DNA from: Mycobacterium gastri
Lineage (GTDB): Bacteria; Actinomycetota; Actinomycetes; Mycobacteriales; Mycobacteriaceae
DNA length: 64,000 nucleotides
NCBI RefSeq assembly: GCF_002102175.1
Contig: NZ_LQOX01000006.1
Location: forward strand, 62,001-126,000
Direction of reading: 5' to 3'
In this document: positions 56,983 to 64,000 of the stretch, one piece after another
How the letters are laid out: every line of letters starts with the position of its first letter
Numbering within the stretch: position 1 is the stretch's first letter
Translations under genes and position numbers: made by a program
The notes under the pieces: generated by a model
Databases searched by the model: none
What the model was told of the DNA's origin: nothing
Seen by the model: the letters and a program-made list of their open reading frames with translations, nothing else

Positions 56983-57639
56983 ATGGTTAAGGTTTTCTTG
57001 GTCGATGACCATGAAGTAGTCCGCCGCGGACTGACCGATCTGCTCGCGGCCGACCCTGACCTCGAGATCGTCGGCGAAGCGGGCTCCGTATCCGAGGCAA
57101 TGGCGAAGGTCCCGGCGTTGAAGCCGGACGTCGCAGTGCTCGACGTGCGCCTGCCCGACGGCAACGGCATCGAATTGTGCCGTGATCTGCTGTCCGATCT
57201 GCCGGAATTACGGTGTCTGATGCTGACGTCGTTCACCTCCGATGAAGCAATGCTGGAGGCGATTCTGGCCGGCGCCAGCGGTTTCGTCGTCAAAGACATC
57301 AAGGGTATGGAATTGGCCCGGGCGATCAAAGACGTCGGCGCCGGCAAATCGCTGCTGGATAACCGGGCGGCTGCGGCGCTGATGGCAAAGCTGCGCGGCG
57401 GGGCGGAGCATCACGATCCGCTGTCCGGATTGACCGAGCAGGAGCGCACGCTGCTGGGACATCTCAGTGAGGGATTGACCAACCGGCAGATCGCCGCCCG
57501 GATGTTTCTGGCCGAGAAAACGGTGAAGAACTACGTGTCGCGGTTGTTGGCCAAACTCGGCATGGAGCGGCGGACCCAGGCGGCGGTGTTCGCCTCAAGG
57601 CTGGGCCAAGGGTCTGCGCCGCCAATGCCTGGCAACTGA
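56983..57639 (+). CDS. dosR: Dormancy response regulator DosR (DevR)
   Basis: 218-residue NarL/FixJ regulator, nearly identical in pattern to M. tuberculosis DosR. Receiver domain with Asp54 ([12 protein letters not shown]), Thr and Lys of the switch ([20 protein letters not shown]), a linker, then the LuxR-type HTH with DNA-contacting [24 protein letters not shown]. The ATG at 56983 ([16 protein letters not shown]) has AAAGGA 7 nt upstream. It activates the hypoxia/NO regulon, including probably much of this window. In M. tuberculosis it sits with Rv3134c and dosS, far from hspX; here it follows the Rv2028c-like gene. Confidence 0.95.
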   Translation: MVKVFLVDDHEVVRRGLTDLLAADPDLEIVGEAGSVSEAMAKVPALKPDVAVLDVRLPDGNGIELCRDLLSDLPELRCLMLTSFTSDEAMLEAILAGASGFVVKDIKGMELARAIKDVGAGKSLLDNRAAAALMAKLRGGAEHHDPLSGLTEQERTLLGHLSEGLTNRQIAARMFLAEKTVKNYVSRLLAKLGMERRTQAAVFASRLGQGSAPPMPGN

Positions 57640-57799
57640 CGCGTCCAGCCACGCTTGGCCAGCGGAATCGTTTGCCAGTGAGCGCGGCCCGGCGAACCGT
57701 TCGCCCAGAGCCAATGGCCGCCTGGCCGCGAGGTGGTTAAGCTGGTCAGCGACATCCGAGTGTCGCCCGTACAGCACCGGCTGGCGTAAGCCGGAAGGC

Positions 57800-59530
57800 G
57801 TGGAAGGTTCAAGTCAGGTGGCCAGTGACCACAGCGGCTCACCATTTGCGGGGTTAGGTCAGCCTGGACTAGTGGACAGGATGCACGCGCAGCTCGACGA
57901 GTTGCTGGCGGCCCGTGATCAAATGGAGCAGTTGCTGCGGGTGATCGTCGAGATCGGGTCGGATCTCGACCTCGACGGAACTCTGCGGCGGATCGTCACC
58001 GCGGCCAGGGAGTTGACCGCCGCCCCCTACGGCGCCCTGGCGGTCCGTGATCCCGAGGGAACGTTGCTCTCGTTCATCCACGAGGGGATAGACGCCGAGA
58101 CGGCGCGACGGATCGGGCATCTGCCGGTTGGCAAGGGGGTGCTGGGTGTCTCGCTCGTCGAAACGCCGGCGCTGCGGCTGGATGATCTGACCGCGCACCC
58201 GGCGGCATGCGGGTTCCCCGAGCACCATCCCCCCATGCGCGCGTTTCTGGGCGTGGCGATCATGATCCGGGGAACGGTATTCGGCCACCTCTACCTCACC
58301 CATGTCGAACCCGGGCGGGTCTTTTCCGAATCCGACGAGTTCGCGGCTCGCGCGCTGGCGTTCGCGGCCGGGGTCGCCATCGACAATGCGCAGGTATTCG
58401 AGCGCGAGCGGACTTCGGTGAAGTGGATGGAGGCCAGCCGCGAGATCACGACCGCGCTGTTGAGCAGCTCCGAGCCGCAGCGGCGTCCGTTGCGGTTGAT
58501 CGCGGAAAAGGCATGCGCCCTCACCGATGCCGAACAGGCGATTGTGCTGGTTCCGTTCGACACCGACCTGTTCCCTGAGGAGATCGACACGCTGGTTGTT
58601 TCCGCCGCGGTGGGGCGTAATGCCGCTGAGGTCGTCGGCCAGCGGGTCCCGGTGGACGGCTCGACCACGGGCACCGTTTTTCGGTCCGGCCAGCCGCTGA
58701 TCACCGAGGCGTTCAACCACAGGATTCCCGCGTTCACCGACGTCGCACAGCGCTCCGCGATTCTGATGCCACTTCGCGCCCACGACCACGTCGCCGGGGT
58801 GATCGCCATTGCCCGCGCCGCCGACAAGCCGCCTTTCGACGCGAGCTGTTTGGAGTTGGTGCGCGATTTCGCCACCCACGCCACGATCGCGCTGATGCTC
58901 GCATCCGGCCGTGAGGATGCGCGGCAGCTGACCATCCTGGCCGAGCGCGAGCGTATCGCTCATGATCTGCATGACCACGTCATCCAGCGGCTGTTCGCCG
59001 CCGGGATGGATCTGCAGGGCACGCTTGCCCGGGCGCGCTCACCGGAGGTGATCGGCCGGCTCGGCCGCACGCTCGATGATCTGCAAACCATCATCGAGGA
59101 GATCCGCACCGCCATCTTCCAGCTGAAATCTCCACTGGTGCCCGACGGCGGCTTTCGGCACCGCATTCAGGCAGTGGTTGCTGACCTGACCGAGCATCGT
59201 GATGTCGTCACTACCGTGCACATCGATGGCCCGATGGCCGCCGTCGGCGGCGAGCTGGCCGATCACGCCGAAGCGGTCACCACCGAGGCCATCAGCAATG
59301 CCCTGCGGCACTCGGGTGCTACCCAGCTGACCATCGAGGTCGGCGTCGCCGACATGTTCAGCCTCGACATCGTCGACAACGGGTGTGGCCTGCCCGACGA
59401 CATTTCGCGCCGCAGCGGCCTGGCCAACATGAAGCACCGGGCCGAACAACTCGGCGGCAGTTGCGAGGTCAGCAGCCCACCCGACGGCGGCACCCGGGTC
59501 CACTGGACGGCTCCGCTGGGCGACGGCTGA
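57800..59530 (+). CDS. Heme-GAF sensor kinase of the DosS/DosT type
   Basis: 576-residue cytosolic sensor kinase. The first GAF domain contains GFPEHHPPMRAFLGV, the segment with the proximal heme histidine of DosS/DosT (His143 or neighbour). A second GAF domain spans about 230-370. HisKA_3 dimerisation has ERERIAHDLHDHVIQRLFAAGMDLQ (phospho-His391). The HATPase carries NALRHSGATQ and DNGCGLPDD. It senses O2, NO and CO and phosphorylates DosR. GTG starts at 57800 and 57818 are possible. Position equals dosT (Rv2027c) in M. tuberculosis, but a dosR gene is adjacent, so it could be called dosS or dosT. Confidence 0.92.
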   Translation: MEGSSQVASDHSGSPFAGLGQPGLVDRMHAQLDELLAARDQMEQLLRVIVEIGSDLDLDGTLRRIVTAARELTAAPYGALAVRDPEGTLLSFIHEGIDAETARRIGHLPVGKGVLGVSLVETPALRLDDLTAHPAACGFPEHHPPMRAFLGVAIMIRGTVFGHLYLTHVEPGRVFSESDEFAARALAFAAGVAIDNAQVFERERTSVKWMEASREITTALLSSSEPQRRPLRLIAEKACALTDAEQAIVLVPFDTDLFPEEIDTLVVSAAVGRNAAEVVGQRVPVDGSTTGTVFRSGQPLITEAFNHRIPAFTDVAQRSAILMPLRAHDHVAGVIAIARAADKPPFDASCLELVRDFATHATIALMLASGREDARQLTILAERERIAHDLHDHVIQRLFAAGMDLQGTLARARSPEVIGRLGRTLDDLQTIIEEIRTAIFQLKSPLVPDGGFRHRIQAVVADLTEHRDVVTTVHIDGPMAAVGGELADHAEAVTTEAISNALRHSGATQLTIEVGVADMFSLDIVDNGCGLPDDISRRSGLANMKHRAEQLGGSCEVSSPPDGGTRVHWTAPLGDG

Positions 59531-59593
59531 CGACGGCTGGCCGGCGGGTGGCGTTGTCACCGTCACGGTCGGCCCGCCGCGGTGCCGGCGCCG

Positions 59594-60403
59594 TCAATTC
59601 GGCACCACGAGCACCGAATGCCCATCGCGGCGTGGCACGTGGAATGCCACCGGGCCGACCATCCGCGCGACGTCGCCGGCGTCATCGCTGCCCACGACGG
59701 CCAATTGGATCGGTTCCCCGGTCCTGCCGAGAAATTCGGCGACCCCATGCCGAGCGGCTGCCGGTTGGACGTGGAGGCCACGATACCGAGAAACCCAGCG
59801 GTCGAGCCGACGATTCAGGTGCTCGTAGCGAATCTCACCCAAGCCCCATCGCCAGACACCCATCGCCAGAATCGGCGCCCCGCGAAGGTTCGCCTCCCGG
59901 AAACCCTGCTCGAGCACCGCCTCGTTGGCCGGTGAATCGTCGACGACAACAGCGATCCAGGCCGAATCCGACACGACGTCGTTATGGCCGGTGCGGATGA
60001 CCGCGGCGGGGCACCGGGCCTTGCGCGCCACCGCCTCGGCGGTCGAGCCCAGCAACTTGCGAGCGACCCGCCCTATTCCCACCGACCCCACGCAAACCAT
60101 TGCCGCCGAACGTGATTCGTCGATCAGGATACTGCCGGGTGATCCGTATACAATCTCGGTCTCGACTTTGACTGCCTCGTCCACGGCATGCAGCGCGGCT
60201 GCGGCGCCATGGAGGGCCATTTCGGCGTATTCGACGTCCAGACTTTCGTCCCCGGCGGGCGCATCGGGTCTACGGGGGATCGCATGGGTCAAGCGGAGCG
60301 GGATGTCGCGGCTGATCGCCTCGGCAACTGCCCACTTGGCGGCGTTGATCGCGGCGTCCGACCCGTCGATACCCACAACGATTCGTGATTGCGGATGATT
60401 CAT
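59594..60403 (-). CDS. Universal stress protein, tandem domains
   Basis: 269 residues. First USP unit: RIVVGIDGSDAAINAAKWAVAEAISRDIPLRLTHAIP, with the ATP loop CVGSVGIGRVARKLLGSTAEAVARKARCPAAVI (GxxGx9GS). The second unit is shorter (IAVVVDDSPANEAVLEQGFREANLRGAPILAMGVW) and lacks a full loop. Similar in plan to Rv2026c/Rv3134c, USPs next to the DosS/DosT genes in M. tuberculosis. It is convergent with the sensor gene. No DosR box is evident upstream. Confidence 0.88.
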   Translation of the reverse strand: MNHPQSRIVVGIDGSDAAINAAKWAVAEAISRDIPLRLTHAIPRRPDAPAGDESLDVEYAEMALHGAAAALHAVDEAVKVETEIVYGSPGSILIDESRSAAMVCVGSVGIGRVARKLLGSTAEAVARKARCPAAVIRTGHNDVVSDSAWIAVVVDDSPANEAVLEQGFREANLRGAPILAMGVWRWGLGEIRYEHLNRRLDRWVSRYRGLHVQPAAARHGVAEFLGRTGEPIQLAVVGSDDAGDVARMVGPVAFHVPRRDGHSVLVVPN

Positions 60404-60528
60404 GGCGTCCTCCCCACGTCCTCCCCATCAGTGGCCCGCCTCGCAGACCGGCGAACCCGTCTCTCTGCGAGGTTATTGCGCATCGCCGGTTGCCGGCAGG
60501 GTCGTTTGACCCCTGCTCGCGAGGCGTT

Positions 60529-60578
60529 GGTCCCAGGTGGTCCCAGGTGGTCCCAGGCGGTCCCAGGTGGTCCCGGCT
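60529..60578. repeat. Five 10-bp GGTCCCAGGT repeats
   Basis: GGTCCCAGGT occurs at 60529, 60539, 60549 (last base C) and 60559, followed by the degenerate GGTCCCGGCT at 60569. Spacing is exactly one helical turn. Each copy contains GGTCCC, the reverse complement of GGGACC, which resembles a DosR half site. The block lies 55 bp upstream of a good DosR-like box. Confidence 0.85.
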
Positions 60579-60632
60579 GGATCCGACGGTGTGCCCGCGT
60601 GGTGCAGCGAAGGTCTCACGGCCACCCGGTTG

Positions 60633-60646
60633 GGGACTTAAGCCTC
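60633..60646 (+). promoter_or_regulatory. DosR box upstream of the USP gene
   Basis: TTGGGGACTTAAGCCTCA carries the consensus TTSGGGACTWWAG perfectly, with the right half degraded to CCTCA. It ends 51 bp before the USP ATG at 60698, the usual position for DosR activation. Confidence 0.7.
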
Positions 60647-60697
60647 ACGACCGCCGTCGGCGCCGCCACTACCGTTGTGGGGGATCCGGAGAAGGGA

Positions 60698-61603
60698 ATG
60701 TCTGCAACCATGAAACGTCTTGGCATCGTCGTCGGCGTCGACGGATCGGCCGCGTCGAATGCGGCCGTGGCATGGGCAGCACAGGACGCCACGCTGCGCC
60801 ATCTTCCACTGACCTTGGTGCACATGGTGAATGCGGCCGTGCCGATGTGGCCCGAGATGCCGATGTCGATGAGCATGGCCGCGTGGCAGGAAGAAGACGG
60901 CCGCCAGGTCCTTGAACAGGCGGTCAAGATCGCTGAGCAGGCGATGCAGGCCCACCGGGAGATCACCATCCACAGCGAGCTGAGATGGTCGCCGCCGGTG
61001 CCCACCCTGGTAGAGCTGTCCGCCGAAGCAGAGTTGGTGGTGCTGGGCAGTTACGGGCGGGGAGCGGTCGCCCGGGCGGTGCTGGGCTCGGTCGGTTCCG
61101 CGCTGCTGCGCCGCGCGAAGTGTCCGGTGGCGGTCGTCCGCGACCAAGACCCGGCCTCGGCCGTTCCCGCGCATCCTGCTCAGCTGCAGCAAGCGCCTGT
61201 GGTGGTCGGAATCGACGGCTCGCCGGTCTCGGAGCTGGCGACGCCCATTGCCTTCGACGAGGCGTCGCGCCGCGGTGTGGAGTTGAAGGCGGTGCACGCC
61301 TGGAGCGACCTGGAAGTGGTTGACCTGCCGGGTTTGGATTGGTCGACCGTCAAGGCCGAAGCGGAGCAGACCGTGGCCGAACGCCTGGCCGGCTGGCAGG
61401 AACGTTATCCCGACGTCACGGTCCATCGGCTCGTCGTGTGCGACCGGCCGGCCCGCGAGCTGATCGGCCAAGCGCAAACCGCCCAACTTGTCGTGCTGGG
61501 CAGTCACGGCCGAGGGGGATTCACCGGCATGCTGCTGGGTTCGGTCAGCAATGCGGTGGTTCACTCGGTTCGGACACCGGTGATCGTGGCTCGTCCGTCC
61601 TGA
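60698..61603 (+). CDS. Universal stress protein, two full USP domains
   Basis: 301 residues made of two complete USP units, like Rv1996/Rv2005c of the DosR regulon. Unit 1: GIVVGVDGSAASNAAVAWAAQDA and LVVLGSYGRGAVARAVLGSVGSALLRRAKCPVAVV. Unit 2: VVVGIDGSPVSELATPIAFDEA and VVLGSHGRGGFTGMLLGSVSNAVVHSVRTPVIV. Both ATP loops (GxxGx9GS) are intact. The ATG at 60698 follows GGAGAAGGG; the open frame upstream covers the repeat block and DosR box and is non-coding. Followed by the Rv2004c-like gene. Confidence 0.92.
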   Translation: MSATMKRLGIVVGVDGSAASNAAVAWAAQDATLRHLPLTLVHMVNAAVPMWPEMPMSMSMAAWQEEDGRQVLEQAVKIAEQAMQAHREITIHSELRWSPPVPTLVELSAEAELVVLGSYGRGAVARAVLGSVGSALLRRAKCPVAVVRDQDPASAVPAHPAQLQQAPVVVGIDGSPVSELATPIAFDEASRRGVELKAVHAWSDLEVVDLPGLDWSTVKAEAEQTVAERLAGWQERYPDVTVHRLVVCDRPARELIGQAQTAQLVVLGSHGRGGFTGMLLGSVSNAVVHSVRTPVIVARPS

Positions 61604-61664
61604 GCCGTCCTGGCCGCAGCGCCGAGATGTCCGCGTCAATCGGCAACGAGCGCTATGGGAGGCC

Positions 61665-63194
61665 GTGATCAACGCCGACAGAGGTAACAGAGGCACTGCC
61701 GACGCAGCGACGACCGCTGCGGTGCCCTACGTCGATGTGCACGAAACCCACACGGGCGTCGTGGTGCTCGCCGGCGACCGGGCCTACAAGGCGAAGAAGC
61801 CGGTCTTGACCGACTTCCTGGATTTCCGGACACCTGAGCAACGCGAGCGCGCGTGTCTGCGCGAAGTCGAGCTGAACAGCCGGCTGTCCCCCGATAGCTA
61901 TCTCGGCATCGCGTATCTCTCCGACCCCGCCGGAGGCTCAGCCGAACCGGTCGTGGTGATGCGGCGCTACCGCGACAGCGACCGGTTGGCGTGGCTGGCC
62001 AAGCGCGGCGGATCCGACGCGGACGTTCGGCAGCGACTGGACAACATCGCCGCCGTGCTGGCCTGCTTTCACGAGCATGCCGAGCGAAGTCCACTGATCG
62101 ACGCCCAGGGCGAGGCCGGCGCGATCAATCGACGCTGGAGCGAGAACCTAACCGAACTCCACCGCTATGCGGGTACGGTGTTCTCCGACGAGTCGATCGG
62201 GCGGATCGAGTGGCTGGTTGCCGAATTCGTCTGCGGCCGTGACGTTCTGTTGAGCCGCCGGATCGCGGAAGGCTGCATTGTCGACGGCCACGGCGATCTG
62301 CTCGCCGACGACATCTTCTGCGTCGACGACGGACCGGCCCTGCTCGATTGCCTCGAGTTCGACGACGAACTTCGCTACGTCGACCGCATCGATGACGCAG
62401 CCTTCCTGGCCATGGATCTGGAGTTCTTGGGCCGCAACGACCTTGGCGACTACTTTCTCCAACGCTACCTGGCCCATTCCGGCGACACCGCGCCGAAGCC
62501 GCTGCAGGACTTCTACATCGCCTATCGCGCGGTCGTGCGCGCCAAGGTCGACTGTGTCCGGCTATCGCAGGGCAAGTCGGCGGCCGCGGCCGACGCTGCC
62601 CGGCATCTGGCCATAGCCACCCGGCATCTGCGGCAAGGCGCGGTTCGGCTGGCGCTCGTCGGCGGCAACCCGGGCACCGGAAAATCCACGGTGGCCCGGG
62701 CTCTGGCCGAACGCGTTGGGGCACAGGTCATCTCCACCGACGACGTACGCCGGCAACTGCGAGAGTGGGGCGCGATCACCGGCGAGGCCGGCGTATTGGA
62801 TGCCGGCCTGTACAGCCCCCGAAACGTCACGGCCGTCTACGAGGTAGCCCTGCGCCGAGCGCGGCTGAGCCTGGCGAATGGGCGGCCGGTGATCCTCGAC
62901 GGGACCTGGCGCGATCCGCGGCTGCGGGCCAAAGCGCATCGCCTTGCCGCCGAAGCACATTCGGCGCTGGTGGAACTGCTGTGCACGGCGCCCCTCGACA
63001 CCGCAGCCGACCGGGTCAAGACCCGGCAACCGGGCAATTCCGATGCGACGCCGCAGATAACGGCGACCCTGGCCGCTCAACACAACGGCTGGGACACCGC
63101 GCACCCGGTCGACACCTCGCGGCCGCTCGAGTTCTCGGTGCGGGAAGCCCACGATGTCTGGCTCAATGCCACCGGAGCCGGCGCGCCGGAATAA
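61665..63194 (+). CDS. Aminoglycoside-phosphotransferase-like + P-loop kinase fusion (Rv2004c-like)
   Basis: 509 residues, two domains. The N-terminal half (about 20-320) is an APH/choline-kinase-like fold with VDGHGDLLADDIF (catalytic HGDL loop) and LLDCLEFDDELRYVDRIDD (metal-binding region). The C-terminal part (about 330-500) is a P-loop kinase with Walker A GGNPGTGKST near 335-343 and VISTDDVRRQL. Rv2004c, a DosR-regulon protein of unknown substrate, has this architecture. The GTG start at 61665 follows GGGAGGCC; the 61-nt gap suggests co-transcription with the USP gene. Confidence 0.87.
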   Translation: MINADRGNRGTADAATTAAVPYVDVHETHTGVVVLAGDRAYKAKKPVLTDFLDFRTPEQRERACLREVELNSRLSPDSYLGIAYLSDPAGGSAEPVVVMRRYRDSDRLAWLAKRGGSDADVRQRLDNIAAVLACFHEHAERSPLIDAQGEAGAINRRWSENLTELHRYAGTVFSDESIGRIEWLVAEFVCGRDVLLSRRIAEGCIVDGHGDLLADDIFCVDDGPALLDCLEFDDELRYVDRIDDAAFLAMDLEFLGRNDLGDYFLQRYLAHSGDTAPKPLQDFYIAYRAVVRAKVDCVRLSQGKSAAAADAARHLAIATRHLRQGAVRLALVGGNPGTGKSTVARALAERVGAQVISTDDVRRQLREWGAITGEAGVLDAGLYSPRNVTAVYEVALRRARLSLANGRPVILDGTWRDPRLRAKAHRLAAEAHSALVELLCTAPLDTAADRVKTRQPGNSDATPQITATLAAQHNGWDTAHPVDTSRPLEFSVREAHDVWLNATGAGAPE

Positions 63195-63259
63195 CACGGC
63201 GGTCGTCGTCGCAATCCGCTCCCGGCGGCAAAGAGCCGAGCCCAAGGCCCCTCTCGTCG

Positions 63260-63274
63260 AGGACCAACGGCCCT
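63260..63274 (+). promoter_or_regulatory. DosR-box-like site
   Basis: AGGACCAACGGCCCT resembles DosR boxes of the GGGAC-N4-GGCCC type seen in M. tuberculosis. It lies 57 bp upstream of the nitroreductase ATG. Confidence 0.55.
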
Positions 63275-63330
63275 GTCCGTAGGCGGCGCAAGTTCTTTAG
63301 CGTTGACGTCACAGGCGAAGGGTGATGCTC

Positions 63331-64000
63331 ATGACGGCGGCGACGGGGCCCGATGTACCCGATGCGGTGGTGATCCGCGAAGCGGTGGCGCTGGCATGTC
63401 ATGCCCCGTCGTTGCACAACAGCCAACCGTGGCGATGGATTGCGGTGGGTCCGACACTGCAGCTGTGGGCCGACTCCAGCCGGTCGATGCCGGCTACTGA
63501 CCACACCGGCCGGGAACTGTTGTTGAGCTGCGGTGCGGTGCTGGATCACCTGCGCGTCGCCATGTCGGTCGCCGGCTGGGACACGACCACCGAACGGTTT
63601 CCCGACCGGGTCACCCAGGACCAGCTGGCGACACTGCGATTTCGTCGCGCGGAAACCGTCACGGCAGAGCAGCAGCGCCGGGCGCAGGCGATCCTGCGGC
63701 GCCGCACCGACCGACTGCCGTTCGACCCGCCTGTCCGGTGGACGGCGGCGGAGTCCGTGCTGCGCCGCGTGGTCGCACCCTATGACGTCCAGCTGGACGT
63801 GGTGGCCGACGAGCAGCGTCCGGCCCTGGCCGAGGCGTCCCGGCTCACTGAGATGCTGCGCCGTTACGACACCACTTATCTATCCGAATTACGTTGGTGG
63901 ACATCGCCCTTCACGACAGAACCCAGTCACGCGCCGGAAGGCGCTCTGGTGTCCACCGCGGAAGCGGCCCGGGTCGACATCGCACGGGCCTTTCCGCCGG
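63331..64000 (+). CDS. Acg-family nitroreductase-like protein (5' part, cut by window end)
   Basis: The frame is open from 63331 to the window end (about 223 residues seen of an expected 330). Third member of the Acg family here: LACHAPSLHNSQPWRWIAV, DHTGRELLLSCGAVLDHLRVA, RRRTDRLPFDPPVRW and YDTTYLSELRWWTSPF are shared with the copy at 48148, to which it is closer than to the one at 34585. The ATG at 63331 fits the AAGGG site; in-frame GTG/ATG codons at 63322 and 63325 are alternatives. A DosR-like box stands upstream. Confidence 0.85.
   Translation, partial: MTAATGPDVPDAVVIREAVALACHAPSLHNSQPWRWIAVGPTLQLWADSSRSMPATDHTGRELLLSCGAVLDHLRVAMSVAGWDTTTERFPDRVTQDQLATLRFRRAETVTAEQQRRAQAILRRRTDRLPFDPPVRWTAAESVLRRVVAPYDVQLDVVADEQRPALAEASRLTEMLRRYDTTYLSELRWWTSPFTTEPSHAPEGALVSTAEAARVDIARAFPP

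Noticed and set aside
60529-60578. CRISPR array
   Set aside because: Units are 10 bp without spacers and there are no cas genes; it is a simple tandem repeat.

Overview
The window is high-GC actinobacterial DNA from a slow-growing Mycobacterium of the M. kansasii / M. tuberculosis-like type. Evidence: a PPE protein, a PE_PGRS-type protein, an F420-dependent luciferase-like oxidoreductase, and an almost complete DosR dormancy locus whose HspX and DosR closely resemble the M. tuberculosis proteins. The species call is inference; no search was run.

Left part (1-24 kb) is a patchwork of accessory and decaying genes. A 3' tRNA remnant (1484-1524) is followed by two toxin-antitoxin modules set back to back: an AbiE-type pair (minus strand) and a HipB-HipA pair (plus strand). 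They share one control region containing a 39-bp imperfect palindrome and repeated 14-mers. Next come a broken BTAD regulator/adenylate cyclase gene, an orphan PPE gene, and a MerR + VIT/VWA membrane-protein pair. An IS607-family element (serine recombinase TnpA + frameshifted TnpB) abuts a 5'-truncated septum-formation gene. A truncated methyltransferase, a PE_PGRS gene, a complex hybrid histidine kinase, htpG, an aldo/keto reductase, and a TetR gene beside an alkB remnant complete this part.

Middle part (24-31.3 kb) is metabolic: a stand-alone glycogen debranching enzyme, two SDR oxidoreductases, and a translationally coupled enoyl-CoA hydratase / acyl-CoA dehydrogenase / acyl-CoA dehydrogenase operon.

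Right part (31.3-64 kb) is a dormancy/hypoxia super-locus. It holds a P1B-type metal ATPase fused to a hemerythrin domain, three Acg-type nitroreductases (the last cut by the window edge), an Rv1733c-like membrane protein, a four-subunit group 3b-like [NiFe] hydrogenase with its maturation protease, an acs-pdhA-pdhB-pdhC-ACP operon, ctpF, hspX, an Rv2030c-type fusion, pfkB, three universal stress proteins, dosR with an adjacent DosS/DosT-type sensor, and an Rv2004c-like kinase. DosR-box-like sequences can be read upstream of the small protein at 51902, hspX, the USP gene at 60698 and three nitroreductases; the hydrogenase candidate is weak. The reading is that one regulator, encoded inside the cluster, controls H2/redox metabolism, metal efflux, acetyl-CoA supply and stress proteins under low oxygen or NO. 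In M. tuberculosis these genes are spread over several loci.
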